Assembly: GCA_031459765.1 (NCBI GenBank)
Contig: JAVKHY010000002.1
Span: 321,350 to 385,349 of the forward strand
DNA: 64,000 nt
Reading direction: 5' to 3'
From: Armatimonadota bacterium
GTDB lineage: Bacteria > Sysuimicrobiota > Sysuimicrobiia > Sysuimicrobiales > Kaftiobacteriaceae
The notes under the pieces are model-generated. The model had not been told where the DNA came from and made no database searches. It saw nothing but the letters and a program-made list of their open reading frames with translations. The translations under genes were made by a program, and so were the position numbers. Positions 48,480 through 57,935 of the stretch are shown in pieces; positions within the stretch are counted from its first letter, which is position 1; every line of letters starts with the position of its first letter.

Positions 48480-50230
48480 GTGGCCAGTCTGCGGGCTCCA
48501 GCCGGGTGGACGCGGCGACGACGAATCGCATGCGAATCGACTACGATGTGCCGATCCCCATGGACGACGGCGTGGTGTTGCGGGCCGACGTCTACCGTCC
48601 CGATGAGGGCCGTCGGTATCCGGTCCTGCTGAGCTACGGTCCCTACGGCAAGGGATTGCCGATCCAGCTCGGATATCCGGACCAGTGGGGTGCCCTGGTC
48701 CGCAGTTTTCCCGAGGTCGCGGAGGGGTCCTCGTGCCGGTACGCCAACTGGGAAGTGGTCGATCCGGAGAAGTGGGTCCCGGACGGCTATGTCTGCGTCC
48801 GCGTCGATTCGCGGGGCGCCGGCCGCTCCCCGGGCGTGCTCGATGTCTACTCCCCCCGCGAGACCCGAGACCTGTACCAGTGCATCGAGTGGGCCGCGGG
48901 TCAGCCCTGGAGCAGCGGTAAGGTGGGGCTGAGCGGCATCTCCTATTACGCGATCAACCAGTGGCTGGTGGCCGGCCTGCAGCCGCCGCACCTGGCCGCC
49001 ATGTGCGCCTGGGAGGGCGCGGCCGATTACTACCGCGACTTCCACCGCCACGGCGGGATCCTGTGCACCTTCACCGGGTCGTGGTTCAAGGCCCAGGTGG
49101 AGACCGTGCAGCACGGAGTCGGGGTGCGGGGGCCCGTCGATCCCAACAGCGGCCTGCTGGTGGCCGGCCCTGAAACCCTGGCCGAACATGAACTGGCCCG
49201 ACGGCGGATCGATCCGATGCAGCAGGCCCTGGTGCGGGTCCTCGATGATCCCTGGTATCGGGAGCGGTCGGCGGACTGGTCGAAGGTGACGGTACCGTTC
49301 CTCTCGGCCGGCAACTGGGGAGGGCACGGGCTGCACCTGCGCGGGAACGTGGAAGCCTTCGTCCGGGCGGCCTCGCGCCAGAAGTGGCTGGAGATCCACG
49401 GCCTGGAGCACTGGACGCACTACTACACCCACTACGGCCTCGATCTCCAGAAACGGTTCTTCGCCCACTTCCTCAAGGGCATGGACAACGGGTGGGACCG
49501 CGAACCGCCGGTTTTGCTCAACATCCGCCGTGTGGACCGGTTCGTGCTCCGCCGGGAACAGCAGTGGCCGCTGGCGCGGACCCGGTGGACTCCTCTGTAC
49601 CTCAATCCGGCTCGGCGAAGCCTGGACTGGGAACCGCCGGCCGCCGGCAGTGAGGTCACCTACCGTCCCCTGCAGGAAGGCGTCACCTTTCGCACACCCC
49701 CTTTTGCTCAGGAGACGGAGATCACCGGCCCGATGGCGGCAAAGCTCTTCATCGCCTCCGCCACCATCGACGCAGACCTTTTCCTGGTGATCCGCCTGTT
49801 CGATCCCGGGGGGCAGGAGGTGACCTTTGCCGGCGCGGTCGAGCCGCGGGCGCCCATCGCCCAGGGGTGGCTGCGCGCCTCTCACAGGAAGCTGGACCGG
49901 ACGCTCTCCACCCCTTATCGGCCGTACCACACCCACGATGAACTGCAGCCCTTGGTTCCGGGCGCAGTGTACGATGTCGATGTGGAAATCTGGCCGACGA
50001 GCATCGTCGTGCCGCCGGGATACGTGCTGACCCTGACGGTGCAGGGGAAGGACTTCGAGCGAGAAGACACCCCCGCCGGGCTGGGGCCGTGGAGAGCCCT
50101 GCGGGGGAGCGGGCCCTTCCTCCACAACCATCCCTGGGACCGGCGCCCGGAGATCTACGGCGGTGCCGTGACCGTGTACGGGGGCGGTACGCGGAGTTCG
50201 TTCCTCTTGCTGCCCGTCATCCCCGGATGA
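48476..50230 (+). CDS. CocE/NonD-family alpha/beta hydrolase (S15-type), copy B
   Basis: A 584-residue hydrolase closely related to copy A at 10213-12015; by eye roughly three quarters of aligned residues are the same. Shared features are YGPYGKGLP, the nucleophile motif GLSGISYYA, LEHWTHYYTHYG and the C-terminal jelly-roll with VPPGYVLTLTVQGKD. It starts at ATG 48476, coupled to the cupin gene. It lies on the opposite strand and 36 kb away from copy A, in a sugar-type operon rather than the Liv island. It converges with the S9 peptidase gene, overlapping it by 14 bases. Confidence 0.89.
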   Translation: MSGQSAGSSRVDAATTNRMRIDYDVPIPMDDGVVLRADVYRPDEGRRYPVLLSYGPYGKGLPIQLGYPDQWGALVRSFPEVAEGSSCRYANWEVVDPEKWVPDGYVCVRVDSRGAGRSPGVLDVYSPRETRDLYQCIEWAAGQPWSSGKVGLSGISYYAINQWLVAGLQPPHLAAMCAWEGAADYYRDFHRHGGILCTFTGSWFKAQVETVQHGVGVRGPVDPNSGLLVAGPETLAEHELARRRIDPMQQALVRVLDDPWYRERSADWSKVTVPFLSAGNWGGHGLHLRGNVEAFVRAASRQKWLEIHGLEHWTHYYTHYGLDLQKRFFAHFLKGMDNGWDREPPVLLNIRRVDRFVLRREQQWPLARTRWTPLYLNPARRSLDWEPPAAGSEVTYRPLQEGVTFRTPPFAQETEITGPMAAKLFIASATIDADLFLVIRLFDPGGQEVTFAGAVEPRAPIAQGWLRASHRKLDRTLSTPYRPYHTHDELQPLVPGAVYDVDVEIWPTSIVVPPGYVLTLTVQGKDFEREDTPAGLGPWRALRGSGPFLHNHPWDRRPEIYGGAVTVYGGGTRSSFLLLPVIPG

Positions 50231-52238
50231 CCGCTGGGGCGTCCTCCGGCGTGTACCCCAGATACCGCTGCAGCGCTCCCTCCACCTTCCGCAGCGCGTC
50301 CCGCCAGGTCGTTCGGCGCGTGAAGAGGTGCGTCTCCTCGGGGTAATAGTGGGCCTCGAACACCTTCCCGTGCTCCACGCAATCCTTCACGATGAGGTTC
50401 AGCTGCTCGAAGGGCACGGCCTCATCCTTCGTTCCGTGCAGGTTGATCAGGGGGGCGCGCAACTCCGCGACCAGGTGGCGCGGCGAGGCGTTGCGCCAGA
50501 CCTCGGGACTCTGCTCCCGGGAGCCGCGGGCCCGTCCCAGGAAGTAGTCGTAGGCCGGCCGGAAGGCCTCCCGGGCCCAGGCCATCCACCGGTCGAAGTC
50601 CCAGATGCCGGCGATGTTGATGCCCAGGGCAAAGGTCTGCGGTGACCGGACCAACGCGGCCAGAGTCAGCCAGCCCCCGTAGCTCAAACCCCAGACGCCC
50701 ACGCGCTGCGGGTCCACGAAGGGTAGGGTCTTGAGCCACTCGCCGGCCCGCACGCAGTCCTCGCACTCCACCACGGCCAGGCCGCCGGAGTTTCCCTGCT
50801 CGAAGGCCTTCCCGTATCCGATGCCCCCGCGGTAGTTGATCAGATACGAGACCACCCCGCGCTCCGCCAACCACAGCGACACGGCGTAGAAAAAGGCGTA
50901 GGCCTTCAGCGGCGGGAACCCTTCGCGCATCTGCCGCATCCCCCCGCCGTGGATGTAGAGCAGCGCGGGATACCGGCGGCCCGGTTCCAGGTCGGGAGGG
51001 ACCAGCAGGTACCCCGGAATCTCCAGCCCGCCCGCGCCCGGCGTCTTCGCCGGCTGCGGGAGGGCGAAGCGAGATGGCGCCACACCCTCGGGCATCGAGC
51101 CGACGAGACGGCGCAGACCGGCGCCGTCACGGCCGACCACCCAGAGTTCGGGCGCGTGGTGAACCGTACTGTGGCGGAAGGCAACGAGGCGGCCGTCGGG
51201 GGACCACGCCGCCTCGACGCTGGTGCCGGGGGTGTCCACCAGGCGGCGCAGCACGCCTGAACCCAGGTCGACGCAGAACAGGTGGCGCATCCCGAGGTTC
51301 TCCCGGTTGGTGGAGAAGACCGCCTCGCGACCGTCCGGGCTGATCCGCGGAAGGTCGTAGGCGTGCCCGACATCCTCCCCGGTCCCTTCGGTGAGCACCC
51401 GCAGGCGGCCATCCTCCGTGTCCAGCAGGTAGAGATGCCACCAGCCCTCGTGACGCAGCACGAGCAGGGCCTGCCGGCCGTCGGGATGGGGCTGCGCGGC
51501 AAAGGGCGCGCCCAGGCCCTCGGGCTCGTCTTCGCGGTGCAGCACGCGCACCGTGCCGTCGGGCAGGTCGAGGACGCACCACTCCCGGGCGGTGTACGCC
51601 ACCGACGGCCGGGCAAAGATCAACCGGCCCGGGCGCAGCCAGGTGAAGGGCCCCTCCAGGTTCTCCGTCTCCGAGCGCCACAGGACGTGTCCCAAGGAAT
51701 CTGTCACGGCCAGATCCCAGCGCCCGCGATCATCCCGGAACGTCACCGCGATGGCCGATCCGTCCGGCGCCCAGGACAGCGTCGGCTGATGGTCCAGCCC
51801 CTGCACGCGACCGCCGACGTCGAGATGACGCAGCGACGGTTCCGCAGGATCCCAGAGCCACAGCCGACCGCCCGTGACGAAGGCCAGCGCCGGAGGGGCG
51901 GGCGACCACTGCACCGCGGTGACGGGATCGGGGCCGGCGTAGAGGACGCTGGGGCGCCAGCCGTCGTCCGAGGGCGCCTCCCCCTGACCGGCGGTGAGGA
52001 GGCGCCCGCCCTGCAGGTAGGCCAACCGCCCGTCCGGCGCCCAGTCGAAGGCCGTGACCGGGAGGTCGCCCCGGGAGATTTCCAGGCTCTGCGCAGTGCG
52101 GACGTCCACGACCCGCAGGGAGTAGCGGCCGCCGTCATCGAGAATGTAGCCGATCCGTCTCCCGTCGGGGGCCCAGGCATGGGCGGAAAAGTACGTGATG
52201 GCCAGCACCTGCTCCAGCGTGATGGCCGGCGATCCCAT
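50217..52238 (-). CDS. S9 family serine peptidase (prolyl-oligopeptidase/acylaminoacyl-peptidase type)
   Basis: A 673-residue protein with an N-terminal TolB/PD40-like propeller (residues ~15-400, several WAPDG or SPDG blades) and a C-terminal alpha/beta-hydrolase domain. The catalytic Ser is in VWGLSYGGWLT, Asp in NLHGTKDEAVPF and His in YPEETHLFTR. No signal peptide is seen, so it is cytosolic. ATG 52238 is chosen because AAAGGAGGT precedes it at good spacing; GTG 52247 is too close to that site. It is the last gene of a dipeptide-transporter operon, so it probably breaks down imported oligopeptides. Confidence 0.9.
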   Translation of the reverse strand: MGSPAITLEQVLAITYFSAHAWAPDGRRIGYILDDGGRYSLRVVDVRTAQSLEISRGDLPVTAFDWAPDGRLAYLQGGRLLTAGQGEAPSDDGWRPSVLYAGPDPVTAVQWSPAPPALAFVTGGRLWLWDPAEPSLRHLDVGGRVQGLDHQPTLSWAPDGSAIAVTFRDDRGRWDLAVTDSLGHVLWRSETENLEGPFTWLRPGRLIFARPSVAYTAREWCVLDLPDGTVRVLHREDEPEGLGAPFAAQPHPDGRQALLVLRHEGWWHLYLLDTEDGRLRVLTEGTGEDVGHAYDLPRISPDGREAVFSTNRENLGMRHLFCVDLGSGVLRRLVDTPGTSVEAAWSPDGRLVAFRHSTVHHAPELWVVGRDGAGLRRLVGSMPEGVAPSRFALPQPAKTPGAGGLEIPGYLLVPPDLEPGRRYPALLYIHGGGMRQMREGFPPLKAYAFFYAVSLWLAERGVVSYLINYRGGIGYGKAFEQGNSGGLAVVECEDCVRAGEWLKTLPFVDPQRVGVWGLSYGGWLTLAALVRSPQTFALGINIAGIWDFDRWMAWAREAFRPAYDYFLGRARGSREQSPEVWRNASPRHLVAELRAPLINLHGTKDEAVPFEQLNLIVKDCVEHGKVFEAHYYPEETHLFTRRTTWRDALRKVEGALQRYLGYTPEDAPAVIRG

Positions 52239-52261
52239 CGGCCCCACCTCCTTTCGTCTCG

Positions 52262-53134
52262 TTACAGCCTGGGATCCAGCGCGTCCCGCAGGCCGTCGCC
52301 CAGGAAGTTGAAGCCCAACACGGTGAGCATGATCGCCAGACCCGGGAGCGTGGAGATGTGCGGCGCGGTGCGCAGGAAGGCCCGTCCTTCGTTCAGCATC
52401 GTGCCCCAGGACGGAGTGGGGGGCTGCACCCCCAATCCCAGGAAGGACAGCGCCGCCTCGGCGATGATGGCCGCCGCCATGCCCACCGTGGCCAGGACGA
52501 TGATCGGCGCCACCACATTGGGCAGGATGTGTCGGAGGAGGATCCTGACGTCACCGGTCCCCAGGGCCCGCGCCGCCTGCACGAAATCCAGTTCGCGCAG
52601 GACCAGGACCTGCCCGCGCACGACCCGGGCATAGGTCGTCCAGGCCACCAGGCCCAGGGCGATCATCACGTTCACCAGGCTCGGCCCTAGCACGGCGATG
52701 ATGGCGATCGCCAGGACGATGACCGGAAAGGCCAGGAAGACGTCCACCGTCCGCATCAGGATGTTGTCCACGACGCCGCCGTAGTACCCGGCGGTCAGTC
52801 CGACGACGGTGCCCAGGCTGGCGGCGATCCCCACCGCCACGACCCCCACCTGCAGAGAGATGCGGGTGCCGTAGATCAGGCGGGCCAGGATATCGCGGCC
52901 CACGGCGTCGGTCCCCAACAGGTGGCCGGGAGCGCCGGGCGGTGCGGCGGGATGGGCGTAGTCGATGGCCAGCGGGTCCGCGGGGGAGACGTAGGGCGCG
53001 AAGAGCGCCAGCAGGACGATCAGGGCGATCATCCCCAGCCCCGCCATGGCCAGGCGGTGGCGGCGCAGCCGCCGCCAGGCGGCGCGCCAGTAGCCCTCGT
53101 GCCTGGCTGTCGCCTCAGCGGCGGCCCTAGGCAT
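52262..53134 (-). CDS. dppC: Dipeptide/oligopeptide ABC transporter permease, DppC type
   Basis: A 290-residue permease with an N-terminal helix (MAGLGMIALIVLLALFAPYV) and the DppC-type loop LLGTDAVGRDILARLIYGTR. The coupling loop is ALGTGDVRILLRHILPNVVA. ATG 53134 (MPRAAAEATARHEG) overlaps the dppB stop by eight bases; an upstream start at 53161 would overlap further. It forms the pore with DppB. Confidence 0.91.
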   Translation of the reverse strand: MPRAAAEATARHEGYWRAAWRRLRRHRLAMAGLGMIALIVLLALFAPYVSPADPLAIDYAHPAAPPGAPGHLLGTDAVGRDILARLIYGTRISLQVGVVAVGIAASLGTVVGLTAGYYGGVVDNILMRTVDVFLAFPVIVLAIAIIAVLGPSLVNVMIALGLVAWTTYARVVRGQVLVLRELDFVQAARALGTGDVRILLRHILPNVVAPIIVLATVGMAAAIIAEAALSFLGLGVQPPTPSWGTMLNEGRAFLRTAPHISTLPGLAIMLTVLGFNFLGDGLRDALDPRL

Positions 53135-54113
53135 AGCGGATGCGCGGGTCGATGAGCGCATAGATGACGTCCACGGCCAGATTGGCGGCGATGCGCACCA
53201 CCGCGATCATCAGCACGACCCCCTGGACCACGGGGAAGTCGCGCTGGACGATGGACCGGATGGCCAGCCGGCCGATCCCCGGCCAGGCGAAGATCGTCTC
53301 GGTGATGACCGCGCCGCCCAGCAGCGCGCCGAGGTCCAACCCGATGACCGTCACCACCGGGATGAGCGCGTTGCGCAGGGCGTGGCGCACGACGACCCGG
53401 CTACCCTGCAGCCCCTTGGCGCGGGCCGTACGGATGTAGTCCTGGCCGATCACCTCCAGCATGCTGCTGCGGGTCAGCCGGGTGACCACCGCGGCCAGGG
53501 CGCTGCCCAGCGTCACGGCCGGGAGGATCAGGTGGACGACGGCGGTGATGAGGCCGGCGGGATTGCCGGAGGTCAGCAGCATCCACAGGCCCGACAGGAC
53601 GGGCTCCCCGCGCCCGGAGGCGGGCAGCCAGCCCAACCGCAGGGCGAAGAGGAAGATCAACATGACCCCCAGCCAGAAGTTGGGCATGGAGATACCCAGC
53701 ATCGCCGCCACGGTGCCCGCCGTGTCCAGCAAAGAGTATTTGCGCACCGCCGAGATGACGCCGACGGGGATGGCGATGGCCAGCGCGACGACGACCGCGG
53801 CCAGGGCCAGTTCAATCGTCGCCGGGAGCCGCTCGGCGATCAACTGGCGCACGGGTTCATCGGAGGACAGGGAGGTGCCCAGGTCGCCGGTGACGAGCCG
53901 ACCCAGGAACTTCAGATATTGGACGGGGAGGCTGCGATCCAGTCCGAGGACGTGACGCAACCGCAGGATCTCTTCGGCCGTCGCGTTCTCGGCACCGATC
54001 ATGATGACCACCGGGTCGCCCGGGATCAGCCGCAGCAGGCCGAAGATCACCAGGGAGACCCCGAACAGCACCGGGATCGTAGCCAGGAGGCGCTGCAGGA
54101 TGTAGCGGCCCAC
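53127..54113 (-). CDS. dppB: Dipeptide/oligopeptide ABC transporter permease, DppB type
   Basis: A 328-residue permease opening GRYILQRLLATIPVLFGVSL and ending RIAANLAVDVIYALIDPRIR, as DppB does. The loop GDLGTSLSSDEPVRQLIAER and the coupling segment GLQGSRVVVRHALRNALIPV are typical. The start is GTG 54113. No ATPase genes (dppD, dppF) follow in this operon; the ATPases must be encoded elsewhere. Confidence 0.92.
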   Translation of the reverse strand: MGRYILQRLLATIPVLFGVSLVIFGLLRLIPGDPVVIMIGAENATAEEILRLRHVLGLDRSLPVQYLKFLGRLVTGDLGTSLSSDEPVRQLIAERLPATIELALAAVVVALAIAIPVGVISAVRKYSLLDTAGTVAAMLGISMPNFWLGVMLIFLFALRLGWLPASGRGEPVLSGLWMLLTSGNPAGLITAVVHLILPAVTLGSALAAVVTRLTRSSMLEVIGQDYIRTARAKGLQGSRVVVRHALRNALIPVVTVIGLDLGALLGGAVITETIFAWPGIGRLAIRSIVQRDFPVVQGVVLMIAVVRIAANLAVDVIYALIDPRIRYA

Positions 54114-54157
54114 GGAGAACGGCGCCTATCCCATGCGCCGGCGGATCGGACCGCGGC

Positions 54158-55693
54158 CTAGCGACCGGTTCCCATCTTGACGTCGATGCCGTAGGGGGTC
54201 TTCAACACGATCCACCCGCTGACGTGCGGTTTGAACCCCTGCACCGCCTTCCGCGTGGCGTAGGTGCGCTTCTCGTGGAAGAGGAACACCATGGGCGCCT
54301 CCTGGACGATCAGCCGCTGCGCCTCCCGATAGATCCGGATCCGCTCCCTGGCATCGGTGACGGTGCGGGCGCGGTCCAGCAGCTCATCCACCCTGGCATT
54401 GCGGAATTTGGTGAAATTGAATCCGCCGATGGCCGAGCTGTGGAACGGGCTGTAGAGCAACGAATCCGGCTCCGGGTTCGTCGTCCAGCCGACCCGGAGG
54501 GTGTCGTAGTTCGTCTTCAGGAGCCGGTCCAGCAGCGTCGGGAAGTCTACCGCCGTGACCTTCACGGTGACGTTGATCTGCTTGAGCATGTCGATGATCA
54601 GCGGCACCTCACGCTGGAGCTCCTCCGTGGCCGAGATCAGGTAGTTCATCTCGAAGCCGCCCCCCTGGCCGGCTTCGGCCATGAGCTGTCGGGCCCGGGA
54701 GAGGTTGTAGCCCAGCCCCTTGAAGCGCTCGTCGTAGGCCCAGGAGGTGGGCGGGATGGGACCTTCGGCCACGACGCCGCGCCCGGGCCAGACGACGTCC
54801 ACGATCTTCTGCTTGTCGATGGCGTGGGCGATGGCCTGTCGGACGCGCACATCGTCGAAGGGCTTCACCGACGTGTTGAAGGCCAGAAGGCGGTAGTTGG
54901 TCCCCACCACCTCGTGGAGGTTGACGAGCAGACTGACGCGCAGCCGTCGGAGGTCCTGCGCCGGAATCCCGGCGATGAGGTCCAGGCCCCCCGACTCCAG
55001 CTCCGCCAGACGGACGCTGGCCTCCGGAATGAAGCGGAAGATGAGCCGATCCAGGGACGGCCGTCCCGCGTAGTAGTCGGGGTTGGCCTCCAGCACAATC
55101 CGCTCCTCGGGCACCCACTCCACCCACCGGTACGGCCCGGTACCCACGGGACGGCGGGCGAACTCCCGGCCCAGCCGGGAGTGGGCGGCTCTGGGCAGGA
55201 TGTAGGCGGATGTGGCCAGGTTGGTGAGAATCGGCACGAAGGGGGCGCGGGTGGTGATGCGGACGGTGTGCCGATCCACGGCCTCCACCAAGGAGATCTG
55301 CGCCAGCGACCCGCGCTGCGGCGAGCGGGTCTCAGGGTTCAGGATGCGGTCGATCGTGTATTTCACATCGTCCGCCGTGAACTCCGTCCCGTCGTGAAAC
55401 CGCACATTCTGCCGCAGTTTGAAGGTCCAGATCTTGCCGTCGGCCGACGGCGTCCACGACTCCGCCAGGGCGGGCTGCAGGCCTCCCTGGGGATCGAGCA
55501 TGACCAGCCCTTCCAGGACGTGGGAGTACACCTGCTGGGAGTAGAGGTCGGTGGACAGCGCCGCATCCATCGTGGTCGGCGCCGACTCCATCCCGATGCG
55601 CAGCGTTCCCCCCGACGTCGGCGCGGGCGCGGCGGGGACGCGCCAGCTCAGCACCACGACTGCGGCCAGGGCCAGGCTGATCCGCCACTTCAT
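54158..55693 (-). CDS. dppA: Dipeptide/oligopeptide ABC transporter substrate-binding protein (family 5)
   Basis: A 511-residue extracytoplasmic binding protein. The signal peptide is WRISLALAAVVVLSWRVPAA, followed by GGTLRIGMESAPTTMDAALS. Family-5 hallmarks include LAESWTPSADGKIWTFKLRQ and FRNARVDELLDRART. ATG 55693 follows GGAGGTGGTGGTGAG; the upstream frame to 55750 is not used. It is the first gene of the dpp-S9 operon. Confidence 0.92.
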   Translation of the reverse strand: MKWRISLALAAVVVLSWRVPAAPAPTSGGTLRIGMESAPTTMDAALSTDLYSQQVYSHVLEGLVMLDPQGGLQPALAESWTPSADGKIWTFKLRQNVRFHDGTEFTADDVKYTIDRILNPETRSPQRGSLAQISLVEAVDRHTVRITTRAPFVPILTNLATSAYILPRAAHSRLGREFARRPVGTGPYRWVEWVPEERIVLEANPDYYAGRPSLDRLIFRFIPEASVRLAELESGGLDLIAGIPAQDLRRLRVSLLVNLHEVVGTNYRLLAFNTSVKPFDDVRVRQAIAHAIDKQKIVDVVWPGRGVVAEGPIPPTSWAYDERFKGLGYNLSRARQLMAEAGQGGGFEMNYLISATEELQREVPLIIDMLKQINVTVKVTAVDFPTLLDRLLKTNYDTLRVGWTTNPEPDSLLYSPFHSSAIGGFNFTKFRNARVDELLDRARTVTDARERIRIYREAQRLIVQEAPMVFLFHEKRTYATRKAVQGFKPHVSGWIVLKTPYGIDVKMGTGR

Positions 55694-55779
55694 CTCACCA
55701 CCACCTCCTGCCCGTGTGGCGCGGGCGATCGCGGGCGGGGACCGATCCACCGGCGTGAGCGCTGCCGCGCCTCGCGGCT

Positions 55780-55822
55780 CCTCCGAGGCGGGAGGCCCCG
55801 CACTTCGATGACCCCTCGGAGG
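55780..55822 (-). terminator. Stem-loop downstream of the his-MFS run
   Basis: A perfect 9-bp stem (CCTCCGAGG with CCTCGGAGG) encloses a 25-base loop, about 110 bases after the MFS stop and upstream of the dpp operon. It is a weak candidate for the end of the his-MFS transcript; the loop is long and no T-run follows. Confidence 0.3.
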
Positions 55823-55929
55823 CTCGCGCTACCGTTCGAGGCAGGCGAGGCGGTATCCTCTGCCCAGGCGTCGATGGCGTGGGAACGTGCCGGGTGCGCG
55901 GCCCGCCGTTGCCGTCTCCGCGTTGCGGC

Positions 55930-57267
55930 TCACGGCGCCGGCGTCGCCCGTCGCGCCTCCCGGACGTGAGGCAGGTTGAGGACGATCGCCAGAGACAGGA
56001 GCGCCAGGAGCGCCGCCAGGGCCGGAACCCTCCAGAAGACCCGGAACAACGCCGTGCCCCCGGCGCTCAGGGCTCCGCCCAGCACCGCCCCCATCAGCGC
56101 GGCGCCCACGGAGCCGCCGAAGTTGCGGGCGAACTGCAGCAAACCGGTCACGATCCCCAGGACCTGCGGGCCGGCCTCCTCCTGGGCGCTCACCAGCAAC
56201 GCCAGCATGATCGCCCCCATACCCAGGCCGGCCAGCAGACCGCTGCCGCCCAGGACCCACAGGGCGCTGCCCGGTGCCGCCGCCCACAGGCCGAATCCGG
56301 TGACCATCGTTGCGGCCCCGATCACGGACAGCGGACGCGGCCCGAGGTCCGGCAACCACCGCGCCGACCAGATACTGGCCACCGTCCATCCCACCGTCAT
56401 CGGCGCCAGCAGGGCGCCGGCGCCGGTGGCGCTCTGCCCGCGCGCCGCCTGCCCGAACAGCGGCAGAAAGGCCGCGCTGCCGAAGAAGGCCATGCCGGCC
56501 AGCAGATTGCCCGCCAGGGCCCGACCGATCAGCGGGTGGCGGACGGCGTCGAAGGGGATCAGCGGCGTGACCCGGCGACCGTCCAGCAGGAAGAAGACTC
56601 CCAGCAGAACCACTCCGATCAGGTCGAGGAGCGGGACGTGCCTTTGGATCCCGTACACCAGCAACCCGGCGCCGCAGGCGAACAGCACCGCGCCGGCGAG
56701 GTTCAGCTCGGAGGGCCTGCGCGGAATCTGATCCCGGTAGGTGCGCGCGATCAGGGTCATGGCGACGAGGGCGAAAGGGATGTTGAGGTAGAATACCCAT
56801 CGCCACGACATCCGGTCGGTGATGAATCCGCCGACCAGCGGGCCGACCAGACCCGAGATCCCCCACACCCCGCTGATGAACCCCTGGACGCGCGCCCGCT
56901 CCCGCATCGGGTAGAGCTCTCCAATCATGGTGAAGGTCAGCGCCAAGAGACCGCCCGCGCCCAGACCCTGGAGGCTGCGGGCCCAGATCAGCTGGTGCAT
57001 CGTCTGGGACGCGCCGCTCAGGGCCGACCCGACCAGGAAGCCCCCGGTGGCCACCAGGTACAGGCGGCGGCGGCCGGACAGATCTGAGGCGCGTCCCCAC
57101 AGGGGGCCGCTGACCGTGGCCAGCAACAGGTACAGGGAGAAGGGCAGACTGTACAGCTCCTGGCCGCCCAGGTCGGCGATGACCCGGGGCATCGCCGTCG
57201 CCACCACGGTGGCTTCGATCGCCGCGAGGAAGAGCCCCAACAGCAGGCCGAGAAACGTCCGGTTCAT
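55930..57267 (-). CDS. MFS drug:H+ antiporter-type transporter (EmrB/QacA-like)
   Basis: A 445-residue transporter of the major facilitator superfamily. Signature sequences are LDLIGVVLLGVFFLLDGRRV between repeats, LGLFLAAIEATVVATAMPRV in helix 1 (motif D1-like), GRASDLSGRRRLYL (motif A) and GVWGISGLVGPLVGGFITDR (motif C, antiporter type). The start ATG 57267 is 53 bases after the hisIE stop, so it may be co-transcribed with the his operon. It likely exports small hydrophobic compounds or drugs; the link to histidine is not obvious. Confidence 0.9.
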   Translation of the reverse strand: MNRTFLGLLLGLFLAAIEATVVATAMPRVIADLGGQELYSLPFSLYLLLATVSGPLWGRASDLSGRRRLYLVATGGFLVGSALSGASQTMHQLIWARSLQGLGAGGLLALTFTMIGELYPMRERARVQGFISGVWGISGLVGPLVGGFITDRMSWRWVFYLNIPFALVAMTLIARTYRDQIPRRPSELNLAGAVLFACGAGLLVYGIQRHVPLLDLIGVVLLGVFFLLDGRRVTPLIPFDAVRHPLIGRALAGNLLAGMAFFGSAAFLPLFGQAARGQSATGAGALLAPMTVGWTVASIWSARWLPDLGPRPLSVIGAATMVTGFGLWAAAPGSALWVLGGSGLLAGLGMGAIMLALLVSAQEEAGPQVLGIVTGLLQFARNFGGSVGAALMGAVLGGALSAGGTALFRVFWRVPALAALLALLSLAIVLNLPHVREARRATPAP

Positions 57268-57320
57268 GCTGGATGGATGGTGTCTTTGAGGTCCGGCGCG
57301 TGGCGGACCAGGCGGCGGAT

Positions 57321-57935
57321 CTATCCCCGACGCCGCCGGGCCAGCTCCCGCCGCACCTCGTCCAGCCCGACCCCGCGGGACGCCAGCAGGACCATGGTGT
57401 GGAAGACCAGGTCCGCCGCCTCCTCGACCACGCGCTGGCGGGACTCCTGACGGCCGGCGCGGATGAGCTCCGCCGACTCCTCGGTTACTTTGGCGGCGAT
57501 CGCCTCCTGTCCTGCGGCCAGCAGCGCTGCGGTGTACGACCCCGCGGGACGCTCTGCGGCCCGTGCGCCGATGACCGCGAACAGGGTATCGAAGATGTCG
57601 GCGGCCGGCGCCTCGCGCACGCCACCGTCCAGATCGCGGAAGAAACACGCGGGATGGCCGGTGTGGCAGGCCGGGCCCTGCTGGTCGACCACCAGGAGCA
57701 GCGCATCGCCGTCGCAGTCGATGCGGATCTCCCGGACGCGCTGCGTGTGACCGCTCTCTTCCCCCTTCCGCCACAGGCGGCCGCGAGACCGGCTCCAGTA
57801 CCAGGCCTGGCCCGTGGCCACCGTCCGGGCCAGCGCCTCCCGGTTCATGTAGGCCAGCATCAGCACCCTCCCGGTCGTGGCCTCCTGGGCCACGACCGGG
57901 ACCAGACCGCCGGCGTCGAAGTGGACCTCCCTCAC
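57321..57935 (-). CDS. hisIE: Bifunctional phosphoribosyl-AMP cyclohydrolase / phosphoribosyl-ATP pyrophosphatase
   Basis: A 204-residue fused enzyme for the second and third steps of histidine synthesis. The HisI part carries [20 protein letters not shown], the metal motif [14 protein letters not shown] and the [11 protein letters not shown] cysteines; the HisE part ends with the EESAELI and [15 protein letters not shown] helices. The GTG 57935 start overlaps the hisF stop (GTGA). It is the last his gene, before the MFS gene. Confidence 0.94.
   Translation of the reverse strand: MREVHFDAGGLVPVVAQEATTGRVLMLAYMNREALARTVATGQAWYWSRSRGRLWRKGEESGHTQRVREIRIDCDGDALLLVVDQQGPACHTGHPACFFRDLDGGVREAPAADIFDTLFAVIGARAAERPAGSYTAALLAAGQEAIAAKVTEESAELIRAGRQESRQRVVEEAADLVFHTMVLLASRGVGLDEVRRELARRRRG

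Noticed and set aside
50215-50230. GTCATCC-CC-GGATGAC palindrome at the overlap of the CocE copy B and S9 genes
   Set aside because: The centre is only two bases, too tight for a terminator loop, and the site lies within both coding ends. It is probably coincidence.
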